Assembly: GCA_964649895.1 (NCBI GenBank)
Contig: CAZYRX010000049.1
Span: forward strand, 1-14,314
From: Halanaerobium sp964649895
Lineage (GTDB): Bacteria; Bacillota; Halanaerobiia; Halanaerobiales; Halanaerobiaceae
Reading direction: 5' to 3'
DNA: 14,314 nucleotides
The notes under the pieces are model-generated. The model was not told the origin of the DNA. It saw only the letters and a list, made by a program, of their open reading frames with translations, and made no database searches. A program made the translations under genes and the position numbers. Shown piece by piece: positions 7,001 through 14,270 of the stretch (within the stretch, counting starts at the first letter, position 1; every line of letters begins with the position of its first letter).

Positions 7001-7299
7001 GAGCAGCTTATACTCTCCAAGAAATGCTGACAGTGAAATCTGATGATGTTGTAGGAAGAGTTAAAGCATATGAGGCTATTGTAAAAGGAGAAAACGTACC
7101 TGATCCAGGAATTCCTGAATCATTTAAGGTACTAATAAAAGAGATGCAGAGTCTTGGCCTTGATGCAAGGATCTTTACTTCGGATGAAGAAGAACTTCAG
7201 GTTGCTGAGAACGAGGATGAAATGATGGAAACTGCACAAAAGCTAGGACTTGATACAGATTTAAAATTAAGTCGTGATAATGATGATAATGACGAGTAA
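4042..7299 (+). CDS. rpoB: DNA-directed RNA polymerase subunit beta
   Basis: A 1085-residue beta subunit, the compact Gram-positive type without the large E. coli insertions. With beta-prime it forms the catalytic cleft and the RNA/DNA hybrid site. The rifampicin pocket is at about 373-405 (GSSQLSQFMDQTNPMSELTH, then KRRLSALGPGG), and the usual drug-sensitive residues are in place. It is followed by RICPIETPEGPNIGLIG. Later come the conserved EGYNYEDAI, GDKLAGRHGNKGV and the C-terminal GGQRFGEMEVWALEAYGAA clamp region. The tail is very acidic (DNDDNDE). Two adjacent ATGs (4042 and 4045) are possible; the GGGGGTG SD (4033-4039) is better spaced for 4045. rpoC starts 26 bases after the stop. 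Confidence 0.97.
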   Translation: MMSTVRERYSFSKIEDAMDLPDLIYTQLNSYQWFLEEGLKEVFEEISPIEDFSENLVLEFVDYYLEDPEYTVEECRDRDDTYSASLQVKVRLINKETGEVKEQEVFMGDFPLMTDKATFIINGAERVVVNQLVRSSGVYFSDERTKDGRRLITGSIIPNRGAWIEFEYDKKRIISVRVDRTRKLPSTVLLRALGFGTDAEITDEFGDSEVIHDTLERDSTESKEEALIELYKRLRPGEPPTVESATNLLDSLFFDHKRYDMAAVGRYKLNKKLEIDVDKDRKYLHIDDIVETVKYMVKLIYHDPEAYIDDIDHLGNRRLKTVGELLQNQFRIGLSRMERVVRERMTIQDVDVVTPQALINTRPVVAAIQEFFGSSQLSQFMDQTNPMSELTHKRRLSALGPGGLSRERAGFDVRDVHHSHYGRICPIETPEGPNIGLIGTMGTYAKTNEFGFLMTPYRRVVDNNVTEQIDYLTADEEDKYIIAQANAELDEDNNFVSEFVVARKRGDILEVHPDDIDYMDVSTKQLVGVSAAMIPFLENDDANRALMGANMQRQAVPLMITDAPMVATGMEYKAAKDSGAVVIAETNGEVVDVTSNKIMIKNDEGLIDSYKLMKYKRSNQGSCMNQKPIVAKGDHVDAGDIIADGPSTEKGEMALGRNSLIAFMPWEGYNYEDAILISENLVKEDAFTTIHIEEHEAEARDTKLGPEEITRDIPNVGESALKNLDERGIIRVGAEVEEGDILVGKVTPKGETELSAEERLLRAIFGEKAREVRDTSLKVPHGEEGIVVDVKVFSREQSDDLKPGVNRLVRVYVATKRKISVGDKLAGRHGNKGVISRILPEEDMPFLPNGEPVEVVLNPLGVPSRMNIGQVLETHLGMAARALGIYTETPVFNGATEEEVEDILEKAGLSRDGKTVLYDGRTGERFEERVTVGVMYILKLHHLVDDKLHARSTGPYSLVTQQPLGGKAQFGGQRFGEMEVWALEAYGAAYTLQEMLTVKSDDVVGRVKAYEAIVKGENVPDPGIPESFKVLIKEMQSLGLDARIFTSDEEELQVAENEDEMMETAQKLGLDTDLKLSRDNDDNDE

Positions 7300-7325
7300 T
7301 TACATTATAGAAAGGGGAGAGACCC

Positions 7326-10300
7326 TTGTTAAATGTGAATAATTTCGATTCAATGAGGATCGGAGTTGCTTCTGCAGAACAGATACGTGATTGGTCCCGT
7401 GGTGAGGTTAAAAAACCTGAGACAATTAACTACAGAACATTAAAACCCGAAAAAGATGGTCTTTTTTGTGAGAAAATCTTTGGTCCAACTAAAGATTATG
7501 AATGTCACTGTGGTAAATATAAGCGGGTCCGTTACAAAGGTGTTGTGTGTGACCGTTGTGGAGTAGAAGTGACTAGATCCAAAGTGAGAAGAGAAAGAAT
7601 GGGGCATATTGAATTAGCTGCACCATGCACACACATTTGGTATTTCAAAGGCATCCCCAGTCGTCTGGGTTTAATTATGGACATGTCACCTAGGGCTTTG
7701 GAAAAAGTAATATATTTTGTACATTATATTGTTATTGAACCCGGTGATACGCCATTAAGTGAGAGACAGCTGCTGCCAGAAAGTGAATATAGAGAAGCAA
7801 AAATGAAGTATGGAAATAACTTTAGAGCTGCTATGGGTGCAGAAGCTGTAAAAGAACTACTTGATAAAATAGATGTGGAAGAAGAAGTACAGGAACTGAA
7901 AAAAGAAATTAAAGAAGCAACAGGCCAGCGCCGTAAAAGAGCGGTGCGTAGACTTGAAGTTATGGATGGTCTGCTGGAGTCTGGGTTAAATCCAGCTAAT
8001 TTAGTTTTGAATGCTATACCTGTAATTCCGCCAGATCTACGTCCAATGGTTCAGCTTGATGGTGGACGTTTTGCTACTTCTGATCTAAATGATCTTTATA
8101 GAAGGGTAATTAATCGTAATAATAGACTTAAGAGACTGCTTGATCTTGGGGCACCAGAGATTATTATTCGCAATGAAAAAAGAATGCTTCAAGAATCAGT
8201 TGATGCTTTAATTGATAATGGTAGACGCGGTAGGCCTGTAACTGGAGCAGGGAATAGACCACTTAAATCTTTAAGTGATATGCTCAAAGGAAAACAAGGT
8301 CGTTTCCGTCAAAACTTACTTGGTAAACGTGTTGATTATTCTGGCCGTTCTGTTATTGTGGTTGGTCCTGATCTGAAAATGCATCAATGTGGACTTCCGA
8401 AAAAGATGGCTTTAGAGTTATTTAAACCTTTTGTTATGAAAGGCCTTGTAGAAGAAGGGCATGCACACAATATAAAGAATGCAAAAAGAATGGTTGAAGA
8501 TGTTGATGAATCAGTCTGGGGTATATTGGAGGAAGCAATTAAAGATCATCCAGTATTATTAAATCGAGCTCCTACTTTACATCGACTTGGTATTCAGGCA
8601 TTTGAACCAGTATTAGTAGAAGGAAAAGCTATAAAACTGCATCCACTTGTTTGTCCGGCGTATAATGCTGACTTTGATGGAGATCAGATGGCTGTTCACC
8701 TTCCACTTTCAGCTGAAGCACAGACAGAATCAAGATTGTTGATGCTTGCTACAACTAATCTATTGAATCCTTCTGATGGAAGTCCGATTACTATTCCTAC
8801 TCAGGATATGGTATTAGGGATCTTTTATTTAACCACCCGTAAAGAAGGGCTTGCAGGAGAAGGTAAGATTTTTGCTAATAGTGATGAAGCAATCAAGGCT
8901 AATGATACTAATAAAGCTCATCTTCAGTCACCTATAAAAGTAAGAATAGATGGTGAAATAATTGAAACTACTATTGGTAGAGTAATATTTAATGAGGCCT
9001 TACCAGAAGAAATGCCATTTATAAATAAAAGGATAGCTAAAAGTGATCTAGGTGAACTGATTTCAGACTTATATGAAGAAGTCGGCAATGATAAAACTGC
9101 CGAAACACTTGATAATATAAAAGAAATGGGATATGACTATGCTACAAAATCTGGTATTTCTATTGCAGTAACTGATGCAGAAATTCCACCTTCTAAGCCA
9201 GAGATTGTCTCAAATGCAGAAGATCAGGTGCACCAGATTGAAAGTCATTACAGACGTGGAGCAATTACTGAAAATGAAAGATATCAAAAAGTTGTTGATA
9301 TCTGGAATAAAGCAAAAGATGATGTTACTGATGCACTGCTTGAAAACCTAGATGAAAATAATAACATTTATATAATGGCTATTTCAGGTGCTCGTGGTAA
9401 TACATCTCAGATTTCTCAGCTTGCTGGAATGAGAGGTTTGATGGCAGATCCGTCTGGACGAATTATAGATGTTCCGATTCGTTCAAGTTTCCGTGAAGGA
9501 CTTGATGTTTTAGAATATTTCCTTTCTACACATGGTGCTCGTAAAGGTCTTGCTGATACAGCACTTAGAACAGCTGACTCAGGTTATTTAACCAGAAGAT
9601 TGGTTGATGTTTCTCAGGATGTAATTGTTAGAGAAGATGATTGTGGAACTGATGAAGGTATTATTGTTGAAGCAATCGGAGCTAAAGGTAAAAATGCTGT
9701 AGAAACTCTTGCAGAAAGATGTGTGGGAAGATTTGCTGCAGAAGATATTGTCAATCCTGACACTGATGAAATAATTATTGAAAAAAATGAAATAATTGAT
9801 AGAAAAATCATGGCAGAGATAGATACTGCAGGCATAGAAAAAGTTAAAATTAGATCTGTTCTGACATGTGAAGCACAACATGGTGTTTGCCGAAAATGTT
9901 ATGGTCGAAATCTTGCTACCGGCAAACTAGTAGATATAGGAGAATCAATTGGTATTGTTGCTGCTCAATCTATTGGTGAACCGGGTACTCAGTTAACAAT
10001 GCGTACTTTCCATACAGGTGGTGTTGCCGGAGATGATATTACTCAGGGTCTACCAAGAGTTGAAGAACTTTTTGAAGGTAGAACTCCTAAAGGACAGGCA
10101 ATAATGACCGAAAGAGAAGGTTATGTTAAAGTTATTGAAAAGAAAAACTCTAAGCGAGTTGTTGTAGAGAATGAAGAAGGAAAGAAAAAGACATATAAAA
10201 TACCTTATGGATCTAAAATGATTATTAAAGATGATGATTATGTAACTTCTGGGGATAAACTTACAGAAGGGCCTTTAGATCCGAATGTTTTACTGAAAGT

Positions 10301-10805
10301 AAAAGGTGAAAAAGCAGTACAAAATTATCTTTTAGAAGAGGTACAGAATGTATACCGATCTCAGGGTGTAGAAATTAATGATAAGCACATTGAAGTTATT
10401 GTCCGCCAGATGATGAAGAAATTGAAAGTTATTAAACCTGGTGATACTGATCTACTTCCTGGAAGCCTTGTGAATCGCTATGATTTCCGAGAAGCTAATA
10501 AAAAGGCTGCTGCTAAAAACAATGAAACTGCTTCAGCAAAACCTGAACTGCTTGGTATAACAAAGGCTTCTTTAGCTACAGATTCATTTTTATCTGCAGC
10601 TTCTTTCCAGGAAACAACAAGAGTATTGACCGAAGCTTCACTGGAAGGTAAGGTGGATCCACTTATGGGTCTTAAAGAAAATGTTATTATCGGACAATTG
10701 ATACCAGCAGGTACTGGTATGGATTACTATAGAGATATAGATTTAGTTAAAGAAGATGGAACTCTTTTTGATGACCTAACAGAAACACTAGAAGATGTAG
10801 AATAA
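7326..10805 (+). CDS. rpoC: DNA-directed RNA polymerase subunit beta-prime
   Basis: A 1159-residue beta-prime subunit that carries the active-site Mg2+ motif NADFDGD (447-453, with Asp 449, 451 and 453). An N-terminal zinc site has C60, C62, C75 and C78 (ECHCGKYKRVRYKG...CDRCG). A second cluster uses C773, C848, C855 and C858. The bridge-helix/trigger-loop region includes REGLDVLEYFLSTHGARKGL and ADSGYLTRRLVD. The start is TTG 7326, about seven bases after the SD AAGGGGAG (7312-7319). It yields MLNVNNFD, matching the Bacillus-type N-terminus; GTG 7335 is too far from the SD. It is co-transcribed with rpoB. The length is normal for Firmicutes and nothing is missing. Confidence 0.97.
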   Translation: MLNVNNFDSMRIGVASAEQIRDWSRGEVKKPETINYRTLKPEKDGLFCEKIFGPTKDYECHCGKYKRVRYKGVVCDRCGVEVTRSKVRRERMGHIELAAPCTHIWYFKGIPSRLGLIMDMSPRALEKVIYFVHYIVIEPGDTPLSERQLLPESEYREAKMKYGNNFRAAMGAEAVKELLDKIDVEEEVQELKKEIKEATGQRRKRAVRRLEVMDGLLESGLNPANLVLNAIPVIPPDLRPMVQLDGGRFATSDLNDLYRRVINRNNRLKRLLDLGAPEIIIRNEKRMLQESVDALIDNGRRGRPVTGAGNRPLKSLSDMLKGKQGRFRQNLLGKRVDYSGRSVIVVGPDLKMHQCGLPKKMALELFKPFVMKGLVEEGHAHNIKNAKRMVEDVDESVWGILEEAIKDHPVLLNRAPTLHRLGIQAFEPVLVEGKAIKLHPLVCPAYNADFDGDQMAVHLPLSAEAQTESRLLMLATTNLLNPSDGSPITIPTQDMVLGIFYLTTRKEGLAGEGKIFANSDEAIKANDTNKAHLQSPIKVRIDGEIIETTIGRVIFNEALPEEMPFINKRIAKSDLGELISDLYEEVGNDKTAETLDNIKEMGYDYATKSGISIAVTDAEIPPSKPEIVSNAEDQVHQIESHYRRGAITENERYQKVVDIWNKAKDDVTDALLENLDENNNIYIMAISGARGNTSQISQLAGMRGLMADPSGRIIDVPIRSSFREGLDVLEYFLSTHGARKGLADTALRTADSGYLTRRLVDVSQDVIVREDDCGTDEGIIVEAIGAKGKNAVETLAERCVGRFAAEDIVNPDTDEIIIEKNEIIDRKIMAEIDTAGIEKVKIRSVLTCEAQHGVCRKCYGRNLATGKLVDIGESIGIVAAQSIGEPGTQLTMRTFHTGGVAGDDITQGLPRVEELFEGRTPKGQAIMTEREGYVKVIEKKNSKRVVVENEEGKKKTYKIPYGSKMIIKDDDYVTSGDKLTEGPLDPNVLLKVKGEKAVQNYLLEEVQNVYRSQGVEINDKHIEVIVRQMMKKLKVIKPGDTDLLPGSLVNRYDFREANKKAAAKNNETASAKPELLGITKASLATDSFLSAASFQETTRVLTEASLEGKVDPLMGLKENVIIGQLIPAGTGMDYYRDIDLVKEDGTLFDDLTETLEDVE

Positions 10806-10866
10806 ATATAATATATAGTGTGGCATATAACAAAAAAATGTCTGACAATTAATATATAAATAACAT

Positions 10867-10932
10867 GAGTTTTCCCATTTAACTTAGGCTATTAGTATTT
10901 AAAATTTAATTACTAATTAAATGGGAAAACTC
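10867..10932. repeat. Long inverted repeat after rpoC, possible terminator
   Basis: GAGTTTTCCCATTTAA (10867-10882) is exactly inverted as TTAAATGGGAAAACTC (10917-10932), a perfect 16-bp stem. The 34-nt interior can fold further through TTAGTA (10892-10897) with TACTAA (10911-10916). The sequence after it, TCTTTCATTTT, is only a loose T tract, so termination of rpoBC is plausible but not textbook. I see no target-site duplication or ORF to support a mobile element. An RNase processing site is another possibility. Confidence 0.6.
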
Positions 10933-10947
10933 TCTTTCATTTTATGC

Positions 10948-10976
10948 TTGACATGTTAGTACAAAGCTGTTAAACT
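10948..10976 (+). promoter_or_regulatory. Promoter for the L7Ae-like gene, rpsL, rpsG, fusA and tuf
   Basis: A perfect TTGACA (10948-10953), a 17-nt spacer and TAAACT (10971-10976) with an extended TG at 10968-10969. It lies 15 bases beyond the long inverted repeat. Initiation near 10983 gives a short leader of about 36 nt before the L7Ae-like gene. The -10 itself is weaker than its -35. Confidence 0.72.
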
Positions 10977-10998
10977 ATTTAAGTGTGCTCAACAAAAA

Positions 10999-11016
10999 CA
11001 GTCTGGAGGTAGACTG
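10999..11016 (+). promoter_or_regulatory. Hairpin presenting the SD of the L7Ae-like gene in its loop
   Basis: CAGTCT (10999-11004) pairs perfectly with AGACTG (11011-11016), and the six-base loop is exactly GGAGGT (11005-11010), the SD for ATG 11019. It occupies about half of the predicted leader. The fold could expose the SD in a loop or limit ribosome access, and it could be bound by a regulator. It lacks the GA/AG tandem of a classical kink-turn. The pairing is seen; the role is inferred. Confidence 0.55.
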
Positions 11017-11018
11017 CA

Positions 11019-11261
11019 ATGCAAAAAGAGATTTGTGGTGCTGACCTGTTGGTTGGCAGCAAACAGACTCTTAAAGCTATTAAAAATAATGAAGTGAAAA
11101 AGATTTTTTTAGCTGAAGATATTGACCAGACTCTTAAAGAACAGATTTTAGGGGCTGTTAATGATAATAAGATACCTTTTGAAATAGTAGAAAGCAAGAA
11201 TGAATTAGGCAGAGTTTGTGGGATTGATGTTTCTGCAGCTTCTGCAGCCTTATTGAAATAA
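11019..11261 (+). CDS. ybxF: L7Ae/YbxF-family kink-turn RNA-binding protein
   Basis: An 80-residue protein of the L7Ae/L30e/S12e/Gadd45 fold, most like Bacillus YbxF, which binds RNA kink-turns and sits at the same place (rpoC, ybxF, rpsL). The RNA-binding loop region GSKQTLKAIKNNEVKKIFLA (about 13-32) resembles the family's GTKQTVKALK. The C-terminal LGRVCGIDVSAASAAL (63-78) matches the usual LGxxCGxxxxAA pattern. No signal peptide or membrane span is visible. The start ATG 11019 is preceded by GGAGGT inside a hairpin loop. It is first in the unit, 20 bases before rpsL. Its exact cellular role is not well settled even in Bacillus. Confidence 0.88.
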   Translation: MQKEICGADLLVGSKQTLKAIKNNEVKKIFLAEDIDQTLKEQILGAVNDNKIPFEIVESKNELGRVCGIDVSAASAALLK

Positions 11262-11281
11262 CTGGAAGGAGGTGGGATTGC

Positions 11282-11653
11282 ATGCCAACAATTAGTCAGC
11301 TGATCCGTAAAGGTCGCCAAAAGACTAAAAAGAAGACTTCCGCTCCTGCTTTGGAGGGTTCTCCACAGAAAAGGGGTGTCTGTACTAGAGTTTATACAGC
11401 TACACCTAAAAAGCCGAACTCTGCTTTAAGAAAAGTAGCGCGTGTTCGTTTAACTAATGGAAAAGAAGTTACAGCTTATATTCCAGGTATTGGACATAAT
11501 TTACAGGAACACTCTGTAGTTTTGGTTCGTGGTGGAAGAGTTAAAGATTTACCAGGTGTTAGATATCATATCGTTAGAGGAGCACTTGATACTGCTGGTG
11601 TTGAAGACAGAAGACAAGGACGCTCCAAATATGGTGTAAAAAAACCTAAATAA
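11282..11653 (+). CDS. rpsL: Small-subunit ribosomal protein S12
   Basis: A 123-residue S12, located at the decoding centre of the 30S subunit, where it affects translational accuracy. It begins MPTISQLIRKGRQ and contains TPKKPNSALRKVARV and RGGRVKDLPGVRYH. The two lysines commonly mutated in streptomycin resistance (E. coli K42 and K87) are present in the wild-type form. The Asp after the second lysine, which is methylthiolated in some bacteria, is also present. The basic C-terminus (RSKYGVKKPK) is intact. The strong SD AAGGAGGTG (11266-11274) sets ATG 11282. rpsG follows after 14 bases, the conserved str-operon order. Confidence 0.97.
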   Translation: MPTISQLIRKGRQKTKKKTSAPALEGSPQKRGVCTRVYTATPKKPNSALRKVARVRLTNGKEVTAYIPGIGHNLQEHSVVLVRGGRVKDLPGVRYHIVRGALDTAGVEDRRQGRSKYGVKKPK

Positions 11654-11667
11654 AAGGGGGGATTTTA

Positions 11668-12135
11668 GTGCGTAAAAATAGAGCTGAAAAAAGAGAAATT
11701 ATGCCTGACCCGGTATATGATGATGTTGTAGTTAGTAGAATTATTAATAAATTAATGTTAGATGGAAAAAAAGGTCTGGCAGAAAAAGCATTTTACAGTG
11801 CTCTTGATATCATCTCCGAACAAACCGGTGAAGATGGATTGACAGTAGTAAATGAAGCATTGGAAAATATTAAACCTGCTCTTGAAGTTAAATCAAGACG
11901 TGTTGGTGGTTCAAACTATCAGGTTCCAGTTGAAGTTGATGAAAATAGAAAAAGAACTTTAGCTTTACGCTGGTTAGTTACATCTGCCAGAGCACGCAGC
12001 GAAAGAACAATGAAAGAAAGAATTGCTGGAGAAATAATGGATGCCTATAATAATCAAGGCGGCGCAGTTAGAAAGAAAGAAGAAGTCCATCGTATGGCTG
12101 AAGCTAATAGAGCTTTTGCTCATTATAGATGGTAA
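11668..12135 (+). CDS. rpsG: Small-subunit ribosomal protein S7
   Basis: A 155-residue S7 of normal length. It is a primary binder of the 3' domain of 16S rRNA that nucleates assembly of the 30S head and contacts E-site tRNA. Hallmarks are EKREIMPDPVYDD, the helix INKLMLDGKKGLAEKAFY, the central VKSRRVGGSNYQVPVEV and RALRWLV-like TLALRWLV, and the C-terminal EVHRMAEANRAFAHYRW. It starts with GTG 11668 after the SD AAGGGGGGA (11654-11662), with no better in-frame ATG before residue 12. The short gap to rpsL leaves no room for an E. coli-like S7 intercistronic target. fusA follows by 43 bases. Confidence 0.96.
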   Translation: MRKNRAEKREIMPDPVYDDVVVSRIINKLMLDGKKGLAEKAFYSALDIISEQTGEDGLTVVNEALENIKPALEVKSRRVGGSNYQVPVEVDENRKRTLALRWLVTSARARSERTMKERIAGEIMDAYNNQGGAVRKKEEVHRMAEANRAFAHYRW

Positions 12136-12178
12136 TTTAGTTGCGTGAGGTATAATTTATATATAAGGGGGGAGAATA

Positions 12179-14245
12179 GTGGCCCGACAATTTCCACTAG
12201 ATAAAACACGTAACATTGGTATAATGGCACATATTGATGCTGGAAAGACAACAACAACAGAGAGAATACTTTATTATACAGGTCGAGTTCACAAAATGGG
12301 TGAAACTCATGATGGAGCTTCTGTTATGGACTGGATGGAACAGGAACAGGAAAGAGGTATTACAATCACCTCAGCTGCTACTACTTGTCAATGGCGAGAA
12401 AATCGAATTAATATTATAGATACGCCCGGACACGTGGACTTCACTGTTGAAGTGGAAAGATCTTTAAGAGTCCTTGATGGAGCTATCGCTTTATTCTGTT
12501 CTGTAGGTGGTGTTGAACCACAATCTGAAACTGTATGGAGACAGGCTGATAAATATGGAGTTCCCAGAATTTCATTTGTTAATAAGATGGATAGAACGGG
12601 AGCCGATTTTTTCAGAGCTGTAGATATGATGAAAGAAAGACTTGGTGCTAACGCAGTGCCAATTCAACTTCCTATAGGAAGTGAGGATAAATTTGATGGT
12701 GTTGTTGACTTAGTAGAAATGGACGCTATTGTTTACGAAGATGAACTTGGTGTCACTTTTGAAAGGACAGAAATACCTGAAGATATGAAAGAACAGGCTG
12801 AAGAATACAGAGAATATTTAATGGAAGCTTTGGCTGAAGAAGATGATGAATTTATGATGGAATATTTAGAAGGTGATGTAAGTACTGAAGATATCAAGGA
12901 ATTATTACGTCAGGCAGTACTTAATGTAAATGTGATTCCAGTATTGTGTGGGTCTGCATTTAAAAATAAAGGTGTACAGATGTTACTGGATGCTGTTATT
13001 GACTACTTGCCTTCTCCAATTGATGTACCAGCGATTGAAGGCATTAATCCAGATACAGAAGAGACTGAAGTAAGAGAAGCATCAGATGATGCACCATTTT
13101 CTGGTCTGGCTTTTAAAATAATGTCTGATCCGTATGTTGGTAAATTAGCATTTTTTAGATCTTATTCTGGAACTTTAGAAGCGGGTTCTTATGTATATAA
13201 TGCAACTGCAGATATTCGCGAAAGAGTTGGTCGTATCCTTCAGATGCACGCTAACCGTCGCGAAGAAAGAGATGAAATTTATGCTGGTGACCTTGGAGCT
13301 TTAGTTGGTCTTAAAAACACAAGTACAGGTGATACAATTTGTGATCAGGATAATCCAATCATTTTAGAATCAATGGAATTCCCTGAACCAGTTATTGGGG
13401 TTGCAATTGAACCAAAGAGTAAAGCAGATCAGGATAAACTTGGTGAAGCTTTACAGAGATTAGCGGAAGAGGATCCAACATTTAAAGTTCACACAGATGA
13501 AGAAACTGGGCAGACAATTATTGAAGGTATGGGGGAATTACACCTTGAAGTTATTGTCGACCGTCTCTTAAGAGAATTTAAAGTTGATGCAAATATAGGT
13601 AAACCTAAAGTTGCTTACCGTGAAACAATAACCAAGAAAGTAATTGGTGTTGAAGGTAAATTTATCCGTCAGTCTGGTGGTCGTGGACAGTATGGTCATG
13701 TTGTGATTGATATTGAGCCACAGAATGCAGGCGAAGGATTTGAGTTTGAAGATAAAATTACAGGTGGTTCAATTCCACGCGAATACATTCCTTCTGTAGA
13801 AGATGGAATTCGAGAAGCTATGGAAAATGGTATTATTGCTGGTTATCCAGTTGTTGATGTTAAGGTAACTCTTAATGATGGTAGTTATCATGATGTTGAC
13901 TCATCTGAAATGGCTTTTAAAATCGCGGGTTCAATGGGCTTTAGAGAAGGAGCAAAAAAAGCTAATCCTGCTATTCTAGAACCTGTAATGAGTGTTGAAG
14001 TTGTTACTCCTGAAGAATACATGGGAGATGTTATGGGTGATCTTAATGGACGTCGCGGAAAAGTTGAAGGTATGGAGCCTAGAGGTAATGCTCAGGTAGT
14101 TAATGCTAACGTACCACTTTCTGAAATGTTCGGTTACTCAACTGATCTTCGTTCTAAAACACAGGGTAGAGCAACTTATACAATGCAGTTTTCACATTAT
14201 GAACAAGCACCAAAAAGTATTGCAAAAGAAATCATCGGAGAATAG
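12179..14245 (+). CDS. fusA: Elongation factor G
   Basis: A 688-residue EF-G, the GTPase that drives mRNA-tRNA translocation and, with RRF, ribosome recycling. The G-domain motifs are complete: G1 AHIDAGKT (17-24), the RGITITSAAT switch (59-68), G3 DTPGH (81-85), G4 NKMD (135-138) and a G5-type CGSAFKNKG. Domain II, domain III (EEDPTFKVHTDEETGQTIIE) and domain IV (SGGRGQYGHVVIDIEP) follow. The C-terminal domain V carries GDLNGRRGKVEGME. The start is GTG 12179 after an AAGGGGGGAGA SD (12165-12175). It is the canonical form, not a FusB or tetracycline-protection paralog, judging from its str-operon position and complete domains. tuf follows by 25 bases. Confidence 0.97.
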   Translation: MARQFPLDKTRNIGIMAHIDAGKTTTTERILYYTGRVHKMGETHDGASVMDWMEQEQERGITITSAATTCQWRENRINIIDTPGHVDFTVEVERSLRVLDGAIALFCSVGGVEPQSETVWRQADKYGVPRISFVNKMDRTGADFFRAVDMMKERLGANAVPIQLPIGSEDKFDGVVDLVEMDAIVYEDELGVTFERTEIPEDMKEQAEEYREYLMEALAEEDDEFMMEYLEGDVSTEDIKELLRQAVLNVNVIPVLCGSAFKNKGVQMLLDAVIDYLPSPIDVPAIEGINPDTEETEVREASDDAPFSGLAFKIMSDPYVGKLAFFRSYSGTLEAGSYVYNATADIRERVGRILQMHANRREERDEIYAGDLGALVGLKNTSTGDTICDQDNPIILESMEFPEPVIGVAIEPKSKADQDKLGEALQRLAEEDPTFKVHTDEETGQTIIEGMGELHLEVIVDRLLREFKVDANIGKPKVAYRETITKKVIGVEGKFIRQSGGRGQYGHVVIDIEPQNAGEGFEFEDKITGGSIPREYIPSVEDGIREAMENGIIAGYPVVDVKVTLNDGSYHDVDSSEMAFKIAGSMGFREGAKKANPAILEPVMSVEVVTPEEYMGDVMGDLNGRRGKVEGMEPRGNAQVVNANVPLSEMFGYSTDLRSKTQGRATYTMQFSHYEQAPKSIAKEIIGE

Positions 14246-14270
14246 TTAAAAATTAAGGAGGAAGAAAAAG

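Noticed and set aside
10842..10870. CTGACA at 10842-10847 as the -35 of a second promoter after rpoC
   Set aside because: The position 17 bases downstream reads ATGAGT, not a -10, and the promoter at 10948-10976 is much stronger.
10867..10932. Inverted repeat as an insertion-sequence or MITE end pair
   Set aside because: Only 34 bases lie between the arms, no transposase ORF is present and no flanking target duplication is visible; kept only as an unexplained palindrome.
12151..12156. TATAAT between rpsG and fusA as a promoter
   Set aside because: No -35 match at the right distance (it would fall in the rpsG end), and the gap is only 43 bases.
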